From CAIQNR01 sp031972475 (GTDB lineage: Bacteria; Babelota; Babeliae; Babelales; CAIQNR01), in the NCBI GenBank assembly GCA_031972475.1, contig DALYEP010000002.1:1-5708 (forward strand): DNA of 5,708 nucleotides, in the 5' to 3' direction. Positions 1-5,659 of this stretch are shown here, piece after piece; positions within the stretch are counted from its first letter, which is position 1; every line of letters begins with the position of its first letter. The notes below the pieces were generated by a model. The model was given only the letters and a program-made list of their open reading frames with translations, was not told the DNA's origin and searched no databases. The translations under genes were made by a program, and so were the position numbers.

Positions 1-143
1 CAAACATTATCGGTGTTATTTCACCAAGTCTAGAGTTGATAAAATTAAGTTCTGATGATCAAGAAATTTTAGGTGCTGTGGACATTATAGAAAGTGAAGT
101 AAAAAATTTATCAAAGGTTATAAATGAAAACGTTATATATTGA
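1..143 (+). CDS. C-terminal fragment of an unidentified protein, possibly a class III aminotransferase
   Basis: An open frame runs from the left edge (first full codon at position 3) to a TGA at 141-143, giving 46 residues. The fragment starts NIIGVISPSLELI and ends in a charged amphipathic helix around DIIESEVKNLSKVI. A Ser-Pro-containing strand followed by a spacer and a final Ile/Glu-rich helix is the usual ending of class III PLP-dependent aminotransferases, so that family is my best guess. No catalytic residue is in view and the identification is weak. The tail overlaps the start of the downstream methyltransferase by 20 nt. This pattern repeats at the next gene pair and supports a shared transcript. 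Confidence 0.5.
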   Translation, partial: NIIGVISPSLELIKLSSDDQEILGAVDIIESEVKNLSKVINENVIY

Positions 144-810
144 CAGTTGGGCATTATATAAAGCACATACAGAAGATTTTCTAGATGATCTTAGTTATTA
201 TCATGAGTTCTGCAAAGGGTATAAATCTTTAGATATTTTTGCAGGATATGGACGACTAACTAATCCCTTAAGCAAAATGAATATTGATATTGAAGCGCTG
301 GAAATTGAGCCTAATTTTATGAAATGTATTGATTTGGATGGGGCTAAAAAACACCTTTGCAATATTTTGGACTTTAACCCTAGTAAAACTTACCAACGAG
401 TCATCGCAGGATTTAACTCCTTTTGCTTGCTACAAGAAGACGATGATATTCAGTTGTTTTTTAAAAAATTATCAGACATTTTAAGTTATGGAGGAAGGGC
501 TTCGTTGAGCTATTATCCAATTTCATGTTGGGATGACCCTTCTGAATATGAATTTGATTATGAAAATCGTACGGTCAAGTATTCATCAAGTTACACTGTA
601 AAAGGCAATCAAGCTGTATGGTCTGATTTGTATCAAATAGAAGGAGAACAACATCGATTTGATTATCCTGTCAGAATATACCGATCAGAACAAGATTTAC
701 ATAAATTCTATAAAAACTTAGATCTAAAGCTCGTCGATATTATTAAAGATTATAATATGAAAAATATTTCTATTTCAGGGTGGGTTGATTATGTTTTTGA
801 AAAGCAATAA
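124..810 (+). CDS. Class I SAM-dependent methyltransferase, small-molecule type
   Basis: This 228-residue cytoplasmic protein is predicted to transfer a methyl group from S-adenosylmethionine; the substrate cannot be read from the sequence. The SAM-binding motif I is LDIFAGYGR at residues 36-44. The acidic residue that normally holds the ribose hydroxyls is E60, in LEIEP at 59-63. A post-motif acidic segment, NILDF (80-84), and the hydrophobic strand VIAGFNSFCLL (93-103) follow in the normal order. A GG turn at 123-124 (SYGGRASLSYYP) matches the end of the Rossmann core. The C-terminal 90 residues are rich in Tyr and Asp and probably form the substrate lid. The start is ATG 124, preceded by AAAGG (113-117) at 6 nt. 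It overlaps the gene on its left and the binding-protein gene on its right by 20 nt each, so it is probably translationally coupled to both. Fold confidence is high; substrate is unknown. Confidence 0.82.
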   Translation: MKTLYIDSWALYKAHTEDFLDDLSYYHEFCKGYKSLDIFAGYGRLTNPLSKMNIDIEALEIEPNFMKCIDLDGAKKHLCNILDFNPSKTYQRVIAGFNSFCLLQEDDDIQLFFKKLSDILSYGGRASLSYYPISCWDDPSEYEFDYENRTVKYSSSYTVKGNQAVWSDLYQIEGEQHRFDYPVRIYRSEQDLHKFYKNLDLKLVDIIKDYNMKNISISGWVDYVFEKQ

Positions 811-1879
811 ATTTAACTTTTTCTCGACTATACTGATAGTTTTGTTAGTGCCATTTTTCTTGTATGCTAATGAGAAGCAAATTAATTTATTGGTTTGGTA
901 TGGATACTTTGATGATCCGCCTGGAGCATCCAAAATAATTGAGGAAAAATGTAACATTAAGTTTTCTCATGATATTTATTACACAAATAGTGAAATTTTA
1001 AATAGGATGAACAAAGCAGACAAAAATGAATATGATATTATAATTTTTTCAAACACCATATTCCATTCAATGGAGAAATATATACCTAAAGATGGGGTAA
1101 ATTTGATGAATCAAGTTGAATTATACCATCCCACTATTAAAAATCATTATTTGAAACATAACTTTCCAAAAAATATTGGGTATTTTGTTCACTCATTAAC
1201 AGGGTTTCTTTATGATCCTGATATTTTAAGAATAGAAAAAGGCGATTCGTTTAAGGAAATTTTTAGTAAAGCAAAAAATGGAATTGTTGTGATGTTAGAC
1301 GATCCCGTTGAAATATGGAATTTAATTAATATTAGTGCATTTGGGTATAGTTTAACGGATAAATCAAATAATACTGCTGCGTCTTCATTAAACTTTAATA
1401 ATTTCAAAAAATTAATGCAAAATACGGATGTATATATTGCTAATAATGATAACCAATTGTTTGACGATAATAAATTTGCAGGGGCATTTATCTGGACGGG
1501 ATCATTTGATGCTTATGCAAGCTATCATCCCAAGAAAAAATTTGAATTATACATTGATCCTAAAGTTTCTTACATCAGTTCTGATCTAATAGCAGCAATG
1601 AATGATAACCCAGAAACGAAATGCGTTATTAATCAAATAATGTCACCTGAAATAATGAAGTTTACTTTAGCAGATACGCAATATTTTACACCATTTGGCT
1701 ATACATACGAAATTGAACCTGGAGTGTATAGTAAAATTTATGGTGACATAACGCAAAGACTGGACGAATTAAAATGGCTACCAAGTGTTTCAGATTCTAA
1801 ATATATTGATTTGGAAAATAATTGGTCAGATATCCAAGTCAAAATCTCAAAACTTCGATCTAAAAATGGCATCAATTAA
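791..1879 (+). CDS. Periplasmic PotD-like (polyamine-type) solute-binding protein
   Basis: This 362-residue protein is predicted to be exported and to bind a small ligand in the periplasm. Residues 1-26 form a Sec signal peptide: a Lys-containing start, a hydrophobic core at 10-24, and a likely cut after LYA (24-26). There is no lipobox Cys. The mature part follows the order seen in E. coli PotD, compared from memory: LVWYGYF (34-40), YYTNSEIL (63-70), YDIIIFSN (81-88), LDDPVEIWN (169-177, with the Asp and Glu that bind amine groups in PotD), FGYSLTD (184-190), FIWTGS (233-238, with a ligand-stacking Trp in PotD), and YFTPFGY (298-304). The strand that reads FWMDS in PotD is YISSD here (261-265), so the ligand may differ. 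I chose ATG 791 over an in-frame TTG at 785 because AGGGTGGG (777-784) lies 6 nt upstream. No permease or ATPase gene is visible. The stop overlaps the kinase start, so a sensory role is inferred. Confidence 0.85.
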   Translation: MFLKSNKFNFFSTILIVLLVPFFLYANEKQINLLVWYGYFDDPPGASKIIEEKCNIKFSHDIYYTNSEILNRMNKADKNEYDIIIFSNTIFHSMEKYIPKDGVNLMNQVELYHPTIKNHYLKHNFPKNIGYFVHSLTGFLYDPDILRIEKGDSFKEIFSKAKNGIVVMLDDPVEIWNLINISAFGYSLTDKSNNTAASSLNFNNFKKLMQNTDVYIANNDNQLFDDNKFAGAFIWTGSFDAYASYHPKKKFELYIDPKVSYISSDLIAAMNDNPETKCVINQIMSPEIMKFTLADTQYFTPFGYTYEIEPGVYSKIYGDITQRLDELKWLPSVSDSKYIDLENNWSDIQVKISKLRSKNGIN

Positions 1880-4109
1880 CTCAATATATGATGTGGTTAA
1901 AAAATTTGATCGAAGTTTGTTGTTTTCAGTTTTTATTCCTGTTTTAGTAGCCTTATGTATTTTGATTATTTTTTTCACTAGACAACAAAAAGTACTGAGT
2001 ATCAATAATGCGAACTTAATATCATCAAATATAGCAACATTGAAATCTAATATATCAGAGAAGCTCAGTATAATCGCGACTTCAACTGATTTTAAAAGAT
2101 ATTTGCGTTCAGGAAAAATGACAAGAAAGAAAATATATGCTGCATTTAATATTCAGATGAGTTCATTAAATACACCTGAAATCAACGGTATACAGATTTA
2201 TGATGATAGTAATAAACTTATTTATCTAAATGGCGCAGAAAGTAGGTATTTTGCGGATATTCCGATTTGCTATTTAGATGACGAGTTAAATAGCAGATAC
2301 GGTAATTGTATATACACATTTAAAATATATTTTAATTATTTAGATACAATTAACAGCTTAACTAAAATCAATCCATCAATTGTCAAAGGAAGTGAGTTTG
2401 AACAAGATTTTTTCAGTGATAAAAAAATTGGGAATTTCTCAATAGTTAGCTCAAGCTCAATGCCTCTGGGATTGGCTGTACTTAATCACACAGAACATCA
2501 TTATTTATTAATATTATTTTTGTTTTTAATTATGGGACTTTTCATTTATTTATTTCTGACAGTCAGGGTTAAACGAATATTTAGTTTAGCTATTTCTAAT
2601 CCAATCCGAGAAATAGTGAACGCAATAAAATTAAGCGATAAAATTGATGTTTTAGATAGCTCTGACTATATAGAGGAATTCCGATACTTAATAAAAGAAA
2701 TTAGAGTGCGAGATGACAAAATTAAATTTACTAAGGAAAATGAAAAGCTAGCTGAAATTGGTAAAATTGCCATGCAAGTCGCTCATGACATTAGATCTCC
2801 TTTAATGGCATTGGATGCTGTAATTAAGACGTATGAATTTGATAATAGATATAAGGATATAATTATCAATGCTACTCATCAGATACATGATATCGCAAAT
2901 AATGTCTTGAGCGAATACAGAAATGGTCAGGAAAATATGATTGAATCTGTATACGAGTGCATTTCATCTGTCGTTGATAATATTACAGTTAGGTTTAAAG
3001 GCAAAGTAAAGCTGGAAGTTAATTTCAGTAATAATGCTTATGGAGTTATGATTGATGTTAATAAAAGCGATTTCATCAGAGCTCTCATTAATATTGCAAA
3101 TAATGCTTGTGAAGCAATGTCTAATACAGGAGTTGTAAAATTAATAATTGAATTTTTAGATAAAAATATACAAATATCGATTATTGATAATGGGATAGGA
3201 ATGACAAGAGAACAAATTGAGTGTATTGATAACCAGAATATAAAATCAACTAAATTAGGGGGAAATGCTTTAGGTATAAAATATGCAATAAATAAAGCAG
3301 AAGAATGGGGTGGTAAGTTCTTTATACATTCAGATGGAATCAATCATGGGACTAAAGCAAGTTTTATTATCCCTGTAAGCAAATATCAAAAAATATTTAC
3401 AAGTAACGTTTCAATTTCAACTCATAATGTTATTTTAGATGATGATCCTTTTATTCATGATATTTGGCTAAATAGAGTAAATGAGTTGAAATTAAATAAA
3501 ATAATGCTTTATAGATGCGTCTGTGGAGATGATGTGAAAAGCTTATTAGCTTCATTTAGTAAAGAAACACTTAACAATACGCATTTTTTTATTGATTTTG
3601 ATCTTGGTCATGACAATGGGCTTTCAATAGTTGAGGATTTATCTATTGCAAAAAATACAACTCTAGTGACTTCAAGTTATAATGATAAGTCTATTATCAT
3701 AAGATGCGAGCAACTTGGAATTACCATTCTTCCTAAAATTATACTTCCACATGTGGATATATATATGGAGAGTACAAGAATTCTAGATAAAGAGATTATT
3801 TTAATAGACGATAATATAAATTTATGTAAATCTTGGGTTTTACTTGGTGGGAAGAAAGGAGTGTGTGTACACGCGTTTAATTCATTTAGAGAATTTGAAA
3901 TGGTTTGTAGCAAGTACGATACTTCTATTCCTATCTATATCGATTCAGATTTAGGTCTGAGCGAAAATACAGGCGAAGAGTGCGCTAAAAAATTATTTGA
4001 CCAGTATGGCTTTGAAAGCATTACTTTGGTTACGGGTAAATCTAAATTAATGTTCCAAGACATGTATTGGATTAAAGATGTTAAGTCTAAAATAGTGCCA
4101 TTTACCTAG
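1866..4109 (+). CDS. Membrane hybrid sensor histidine kinase with two C-terminal receiver domains
   Basis: This 747-residue inner-membrane kinase probably reads a periplasmic signal and phosphorylates a regulator. Transmembrane helix 1 is at about 18-37 and helix 2 at 213-234. They flank a 175-residue periplasmic sensor with a PAS/Cache-like strand (GIQIYDDSNKLIYLNG, 108-123) and two Cys (135, 148). A HAMP-like linker (around NPIREI, 245-250) follows. The dimerisation/phosphoacceptor helix carries AHDIRSPL, with His307 as the likely phosphorylation site. The ATPase domain has its N box at 406-418 (N409, N413), G1 at DNGIGM (441-446), G2 at GGNALGI (465-471) and a terminal HGTKASFIIP. Receiver 1 (about 518-637) has D525/D526, acceptor D577 and T602. 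Receiver 2 (641-747) has D648/D649, acceptor D693 and T723, but lacks the usual Lys-Pro and the last helix. No Hpt domain is present. ATG 1866 was preferred to GTG 1785 because it puts helix 1 near the N-terminus; its ribosome site is poor, and the 14-nt overlap suggests coupling. Confidence 0.93.
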   Translation: MASINSIYDVVKKFDRSLLFSVFIPVLVALCILIIFFTRQQKVLSINNANLISSNIATLKSNISEKLSIIATSTDFKRYLRSGKMTRKKIYAAFNIQMSSLNTPEINGIQIYDDSNKLIYLNGAESRYFADIPICYLDDELNSRYGNCIYTFKIYFNYLDTINSLTKINPSIVKGSEFEQDFFSDKKIGNFSIVSSSSMPLGLAVLNHTEHHYLLILFLFLIMGLFIYLFLTVRVKRIFSLAISNPIREIVNAIKLSDKIDVLDSSDYIEEFRYLIKEIRVRDDKIKFTKENEKLAEIGKIAMQVAHDIRSPLMALDAVIKTYEFDNRYKDIIINATHQIHDIANNVLSEYRNGQENMIESVYECISSVVDNITVRFKGKVKLEVNFSNNAYGVMIDVNKSDFIRALINIANNACEAMSNTGVVKLIIEFLDKNIQISIIDNGIGMTREQIECIDNQNIKSTKLGGNALGIKYAINKAEEWGGKFFIHSDGINHGTKASFIIPVSKYQKIFTSNVSISTHNVILDDDPFIHDIWLNRVNELKLNKIMLYRCVCGDDVKSLLASFSKETLNNTHFFIDFDLGHDNGLSIVEDLSIAKNTTLVTSSYNDKSIIIRCEQLGITILPKIILPHVDIYMESTRILDKEIILIDDNINLCKSWVLLGGKKGVCVHAFNSFREFEMVCSKYDTSIPIYIDSDLGLSENTGEECAKKLFDQYGFESITLVTGKSKLMFQDMYWIKDVKSKIVPFT

Positions 4110-4148
4110 CCTTAACTATCCAGCCTTATGTATAATAACTGGTAAAAA

Positions 4149-4745
4149 ATGAGTGTGTCAGAACATTTACTAATGATCGAAAATGCTAAAGTTCACATTA
4201 TAGACGATAACTTTAAATTTTGTGTTACTTGGAGGTGTCTGCTCGAAAAGCATGGCTATAGCGTAAGTGTTTATGAAAATAGTGACAGCTTTTTTTCTCA
4301 TTATAAACCAAATAATCCCGAATGTTTTTTAATAGATTTGCATTTGGGAGATGAGTCTGGTGAAGAGCTATTTTATAAGATAAAGAACAGTGGAATTTCA
4401 GGTCCGTGTATATTTTTCTCTGGGTATGCAACAATAGAGCTTACCGCACAGCTTATGAAAAAAGGAGCTTTTTACTTGATAGAAAAAACTGCCAAGCCAA
4501 TAGATGTACTTCAGTTTATACAGGAGGCAATGTATTCTGGTCAGGAAAATAACAATATTAATATCAAATTATTAACCGAAAATGAATGCAAAGTTTATAA
4601 AATGATGGTAAATGGTCAGACAGTTGAACAAACTGCATCAGAGCTATTAATATCAAAACGAACCGTTGAATTTCACAGAACAAATATTTTTAGAAAACTT
4701 GGGGTTAAATCTATGAAAGAGGTCATACTCCATTCTAAAAGCTAA
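4149..4745 (+). CDS. Response regulator, receiver plus LuxR-type DNA-binding domain (NarL/FixJ-like)
   Basis: This 198-residue cytoplasmic transcription regulator is the probable output of the kinase just upstream. The receiver (about 13-130) has the acidic pair D19/D20, phosphoacceptor D63 in LIDLHLG, switch residue S91 in FFSGYA, and conserved K113 in YLIEK. A short Asn-rich linker (134-138) joins it to a LuxR/GerE helix-turn-helix (141-198). That domain starts LLTENECKVYKMM and has its recognition helix at ISKRTVEFHRTNIFRKLGV. All residues needed for phosphorylation are present, so a functional switch is likely. It starts 39 nt after the kinase stop; no clear terminator or promoter is visible in that gap. 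The ribosome site before ATG 4149 is weak, and ATG 4173 (residue 9) is an alternative that would still keep the whole receiver. Its first 65 residues closely resemble receiver 2 of the kinase. Targets are unknown. Confidence 0.93.
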   Translation: MSVSEHLLMIENAKVHIIDDNFKFCVTWRCLLEKHGYSVSVYENSDSFFSHYKPNNPECFLIDLHLGDESGEELFYKIKNSGISGPCIFFSGYATIELTAQLMKKGAFYLIEKTAKPIDVLQFIQEAMYSGQENNNINIKLLTENECKVYKMMVNGQTVEQTASELLISKRTVEFHRTNIFRKLGVKSMKEVILHSKS

Positions 4746-5350
4746 TTTATTTGGCTCGTCTTTTCATAATCAGGTTTTCTATACCATAAAACTGGGGCAA
4801 TTTTAAATGGCGGATGAATTATTTGTTCGGAGTTATCCAATGATTTTATAGTCAATGAATGATCCCGTATGTTCTTAAGGTAGCCAAAGTAATAGATTTC
4901 ATTTTCAGCCAAAATAATGCAATATTTATTGATTGAATCACATAAATTTTCACAAATTTCACCAGCAACTAAATCACCTTTAGTAAAAAAATCATCATCA
5001 GTCTCGTGATCAATCAGTATGTATAAAGGGTTAGTATGGCTTTTTATAAACAATGATAATTCGTCGTTTATAGAATCTCCCATAGTTTGATGAGTCTCCA
5101 TTGTAAGAAATGAAGGTGATCCAATTCCGTTGTATAACCAGTCTTCAGGAATTGATAGTGAATAAAATTGTTGTATTTTTTGACACAATAATCTTGTCCC
5201 TTTTTTGCTTAAACCATGGGCGCGATCATTTTCCCAGGTTCTAATTGTATTAATATTAATTCCCAGCATTGTAGCAAGTTGATCTTGGCTTAGGTTTAGG
5301 TATGCTCTGAGCATCTTAATTCTTTGCCCTTTTGTGGTTTGAATATTCAT
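4742..5350 (-). CDS. XRE-family transcriptional regulator with degenerate S24/LexA-like C-terminal domain
   Basis: This 202-residue regulator has an N-terminal XRE helix-turn-helix (about 8-65) with SQDQLATMLG (21-30) as helix 2 and NINTIRTWEN (32-41) as the recognition helix. Next is WLYNGIGSPSF (71-81), the short linker typical of repressors with a peptidase S24-like tail. That tail (about 108-192) keeps the fold signature (KGDLVAGE, 124-131). Where LexA/CI proteins have the nucleophilic Ser in a GDSM motif it reads HETDDDFF, and the strand that should carry the catalytic Lys reads EIYYFGYLKN. Self-cleavage is therefore unlikely, and the domain probably serves for dimerisation or ligand binding. 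The start is ATG 5350-5348, with AAAGG 5 nt upstream on the minus strand. Its stop overlaps that of the response regulator by 4 nt. An inverted repeat just upstream suggests self-regulation. A prophage or mobile-element origin is possible, but nothing in the window proves it. Confidence 0.88.
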   Translation of the reverse strand: MNIQTTKGQRIKMLRAYLNLSQDQLATMLGININTIRTWENDRAHGLSKKGTRLLCQKIQQFYSLSIPEDWLYNGIGSPSFLTMETHQTMGDSINDELSLFIKSHTNPLYILIDHETDDDFFTKGDLVAGEICENLCDSINKYCIILAENEIYYFGYLKNIRDHSLTIKSLDNSEQIIHPPFKIAPVLWYRKPDYEKTSQIN

Positions 5351-5361
5351 AGCACCTTTAT

Positions 5362-5381
5362 AAATACATAAATATGTATTT
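5362..5381. promoter_or_regulatory. Candidate operator: 8+4+8 inverted repeat upstream of the XRE gene
   Basis: AAATACAT (5362-5369) and ATGTATTT (5374-5381) are exact inverted copies separated by AAAT. The site lies 11 bp upstream of the XRE start codon and 5 bp before a consensus -35 that faces the other way. Its size, symmetry and position suit a dimeric XRE repressor binding its own control region. Binding is inferred, and AT-rich palindromes can arise by chance, although a perfect 8-bp arm with internal C/G bases is less trivial than pure A/T. Confidence 0.5.
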
Positions 5382-5386
5382 TTTTA

Positions 5387-5415
5387 TTGACATTTCAGTT
5401 TATACCTTGTAACTT
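5387..5415 (+). promoter_or_regulatory. Possible rightward sigma-70 promoter, divergent from the XRE gene
   Basis: TTGACA at 5387-5392 is a perfect -35 hexamer. At the ideal 17-bp spacing there is TAACTT (5410-5415), a weak -10 with three of six consensus bases. It would transcribe to the right, away from the XRE gene, into a stretch with no clear gene until about 5660. The candidate operator ends 5 bp upstream, so one repressor could act on both directions. The poor -10 keeps confidence low. Confidence 0.35.
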
Positions 5416-5417
5416 TG

Positions 5418-5423
5418 ATTATA
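5418..5423 (-). promoter_or_regulatory. Possible -10 element for the XRE gene
   Basis: The minus strand reads TATAAT here, an exact sigma-70 -10 hexamer. Transcription would start near 5411, giving a leader of about 60 nt that contains the candidate operator. The -35 region at 16-17 bp is only T-rich and matches poorly, so this is a tentative call in very AT-rich DNA. An alternative -10, TATAAA at 5404-5399, also lacks a good -35. Confidence 0.3.
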
Positions 5424-5465
5424 CTAGAAAAGATAATATAAAAAATTTATCTGAATAAGTTTTTT

Positions 5466-5479
5466 TGCGGTTACCCGCA
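5466..5479. repeat. Short GC-rich hairpin TGCGG/CCGCA
   Basis: TGCGG (5466-5470) and CCGCA (5475-5479) form a perfect 5-bp stem with a 4-nt loop, notable for its G+C content in this AT-rich stretch. On the minus strand the loop reads GTAA, a stable GNRA tetraloop. The T run (5460-5466) precedes it on the plus strand, so it is not a normal rightward terminator. On the minus strand it is followed by A residues, so it is not a leftward terminator either. Its role is unknown. Confidence 0.4.
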
Positions 5480-5493
5480 GTATGAATAGTTTT

Positions 5494-5518
5494 AAAAAGT
5501 TGTAAAATGCTAACAACT
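5494..5518 (-). terminator. Weak leftward terminator-like hairpin
   Basis: On the minus strand AGTTGT (5518-5513) pairs with ACAACT (5503-5498) around a 9-nt loop, and the stem runs into a short T run (5498-5494). The stem has only two G/C pairs, so it would be a weak terminator at best, possibly a back-up to the stronger one to its right. Confidence 0.25.
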
Positions 5519-5524
5519 CAATAA

Positions 5525-5561
5525 GGACTTCACCCAAAGTTTAGCGACCGAAGTGAAGCCC
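5525..5561 (-). repeat. 9-bp imperfect hairpin with 19-nt loop
   Basis: GGACTTCAC (5525-5533) and GTGAAGCCC (5553-5561) are inverted copies with one difference. Read as minus-strand RNA, that position is a G-U wobble and the 9-bp stem is unbroken. Read as plus-strand RNA, it is an A-C mismatch. This favours a structure acting in a leftward transcript. No T run follows, so it is not a standard terminator. It may be part of a structured RNA tail or the remnant of a mobile-element end; I do not recognise the family. Confidence 0.4.
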
Positions 5562-5562
5562 T

Positions 5563-5586
5563 AAGAAAAAACTGATCAAAGATCAG
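5563..5586 (-). terminator. Candidate intrinsic terminator for a leftward gene beyond the right edge
   Basis: On the minus strand CTGATC (5586-5581), loop TTT, and GATCAG (5577-5572) form a perfect 6-bp stem directly followed by six T residues (5571-5566), then CTT. That is the layout of a rho-independent terminator for transcription coming from the right. All three minus-strand frames entering from the right edge meet a stop before this point, consistent with a gene ending near or beyond the edge. The stem is short, so strength is uncertain. Confidence 0.45.
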
Positions 5587-5659
5587 CACATCAATTCTAG
5601 ATGATATTTGCATATTCGTAAATAGGTCTATCCGATTTGCTTTTTTTTAGTCCAGTCAA

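Noticed and set aside
785..790. TTG 785 as the start of the binding protein.
   Set aside because: ATG 791 lies two codons later, has a better-placed ribosome site and gives a normal signal peptide.
1785..1865. GTG 1785 as the kinase start, adding 27 residues.
   Set aside because: The extension overlaps deeply with the binding-protein gene and places a long non-membrane segment before helix 1. ATG 1866 gives a compact N-terminus.
791..1879. The binding protein as part of a polyamine ABC importer.
   Set aside because: No permease or ATPase gene is next to it in the window, and it overlaps a kinase gene. A transporter role with distant partners cannot be fully excluded.
3038..3343. A 101-residue minus-strand open frame inside the kinase gene, and similar shorter ones at 775-957, 1210-1407, 3677-3913 and 4225-4434.
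   Set aside because: They lie opposite conserved coding motifs, have no ribosome sites or domain signals, and look like chance frames in AT-rich DNA.
5431..5466. An AGATAA/TTATCT stem followed by a T run, as a rightward terminator.
   Set aside because: The stem has a single G/C pair, a 10-nt loop, and a gap of about 7 nt before the T run.
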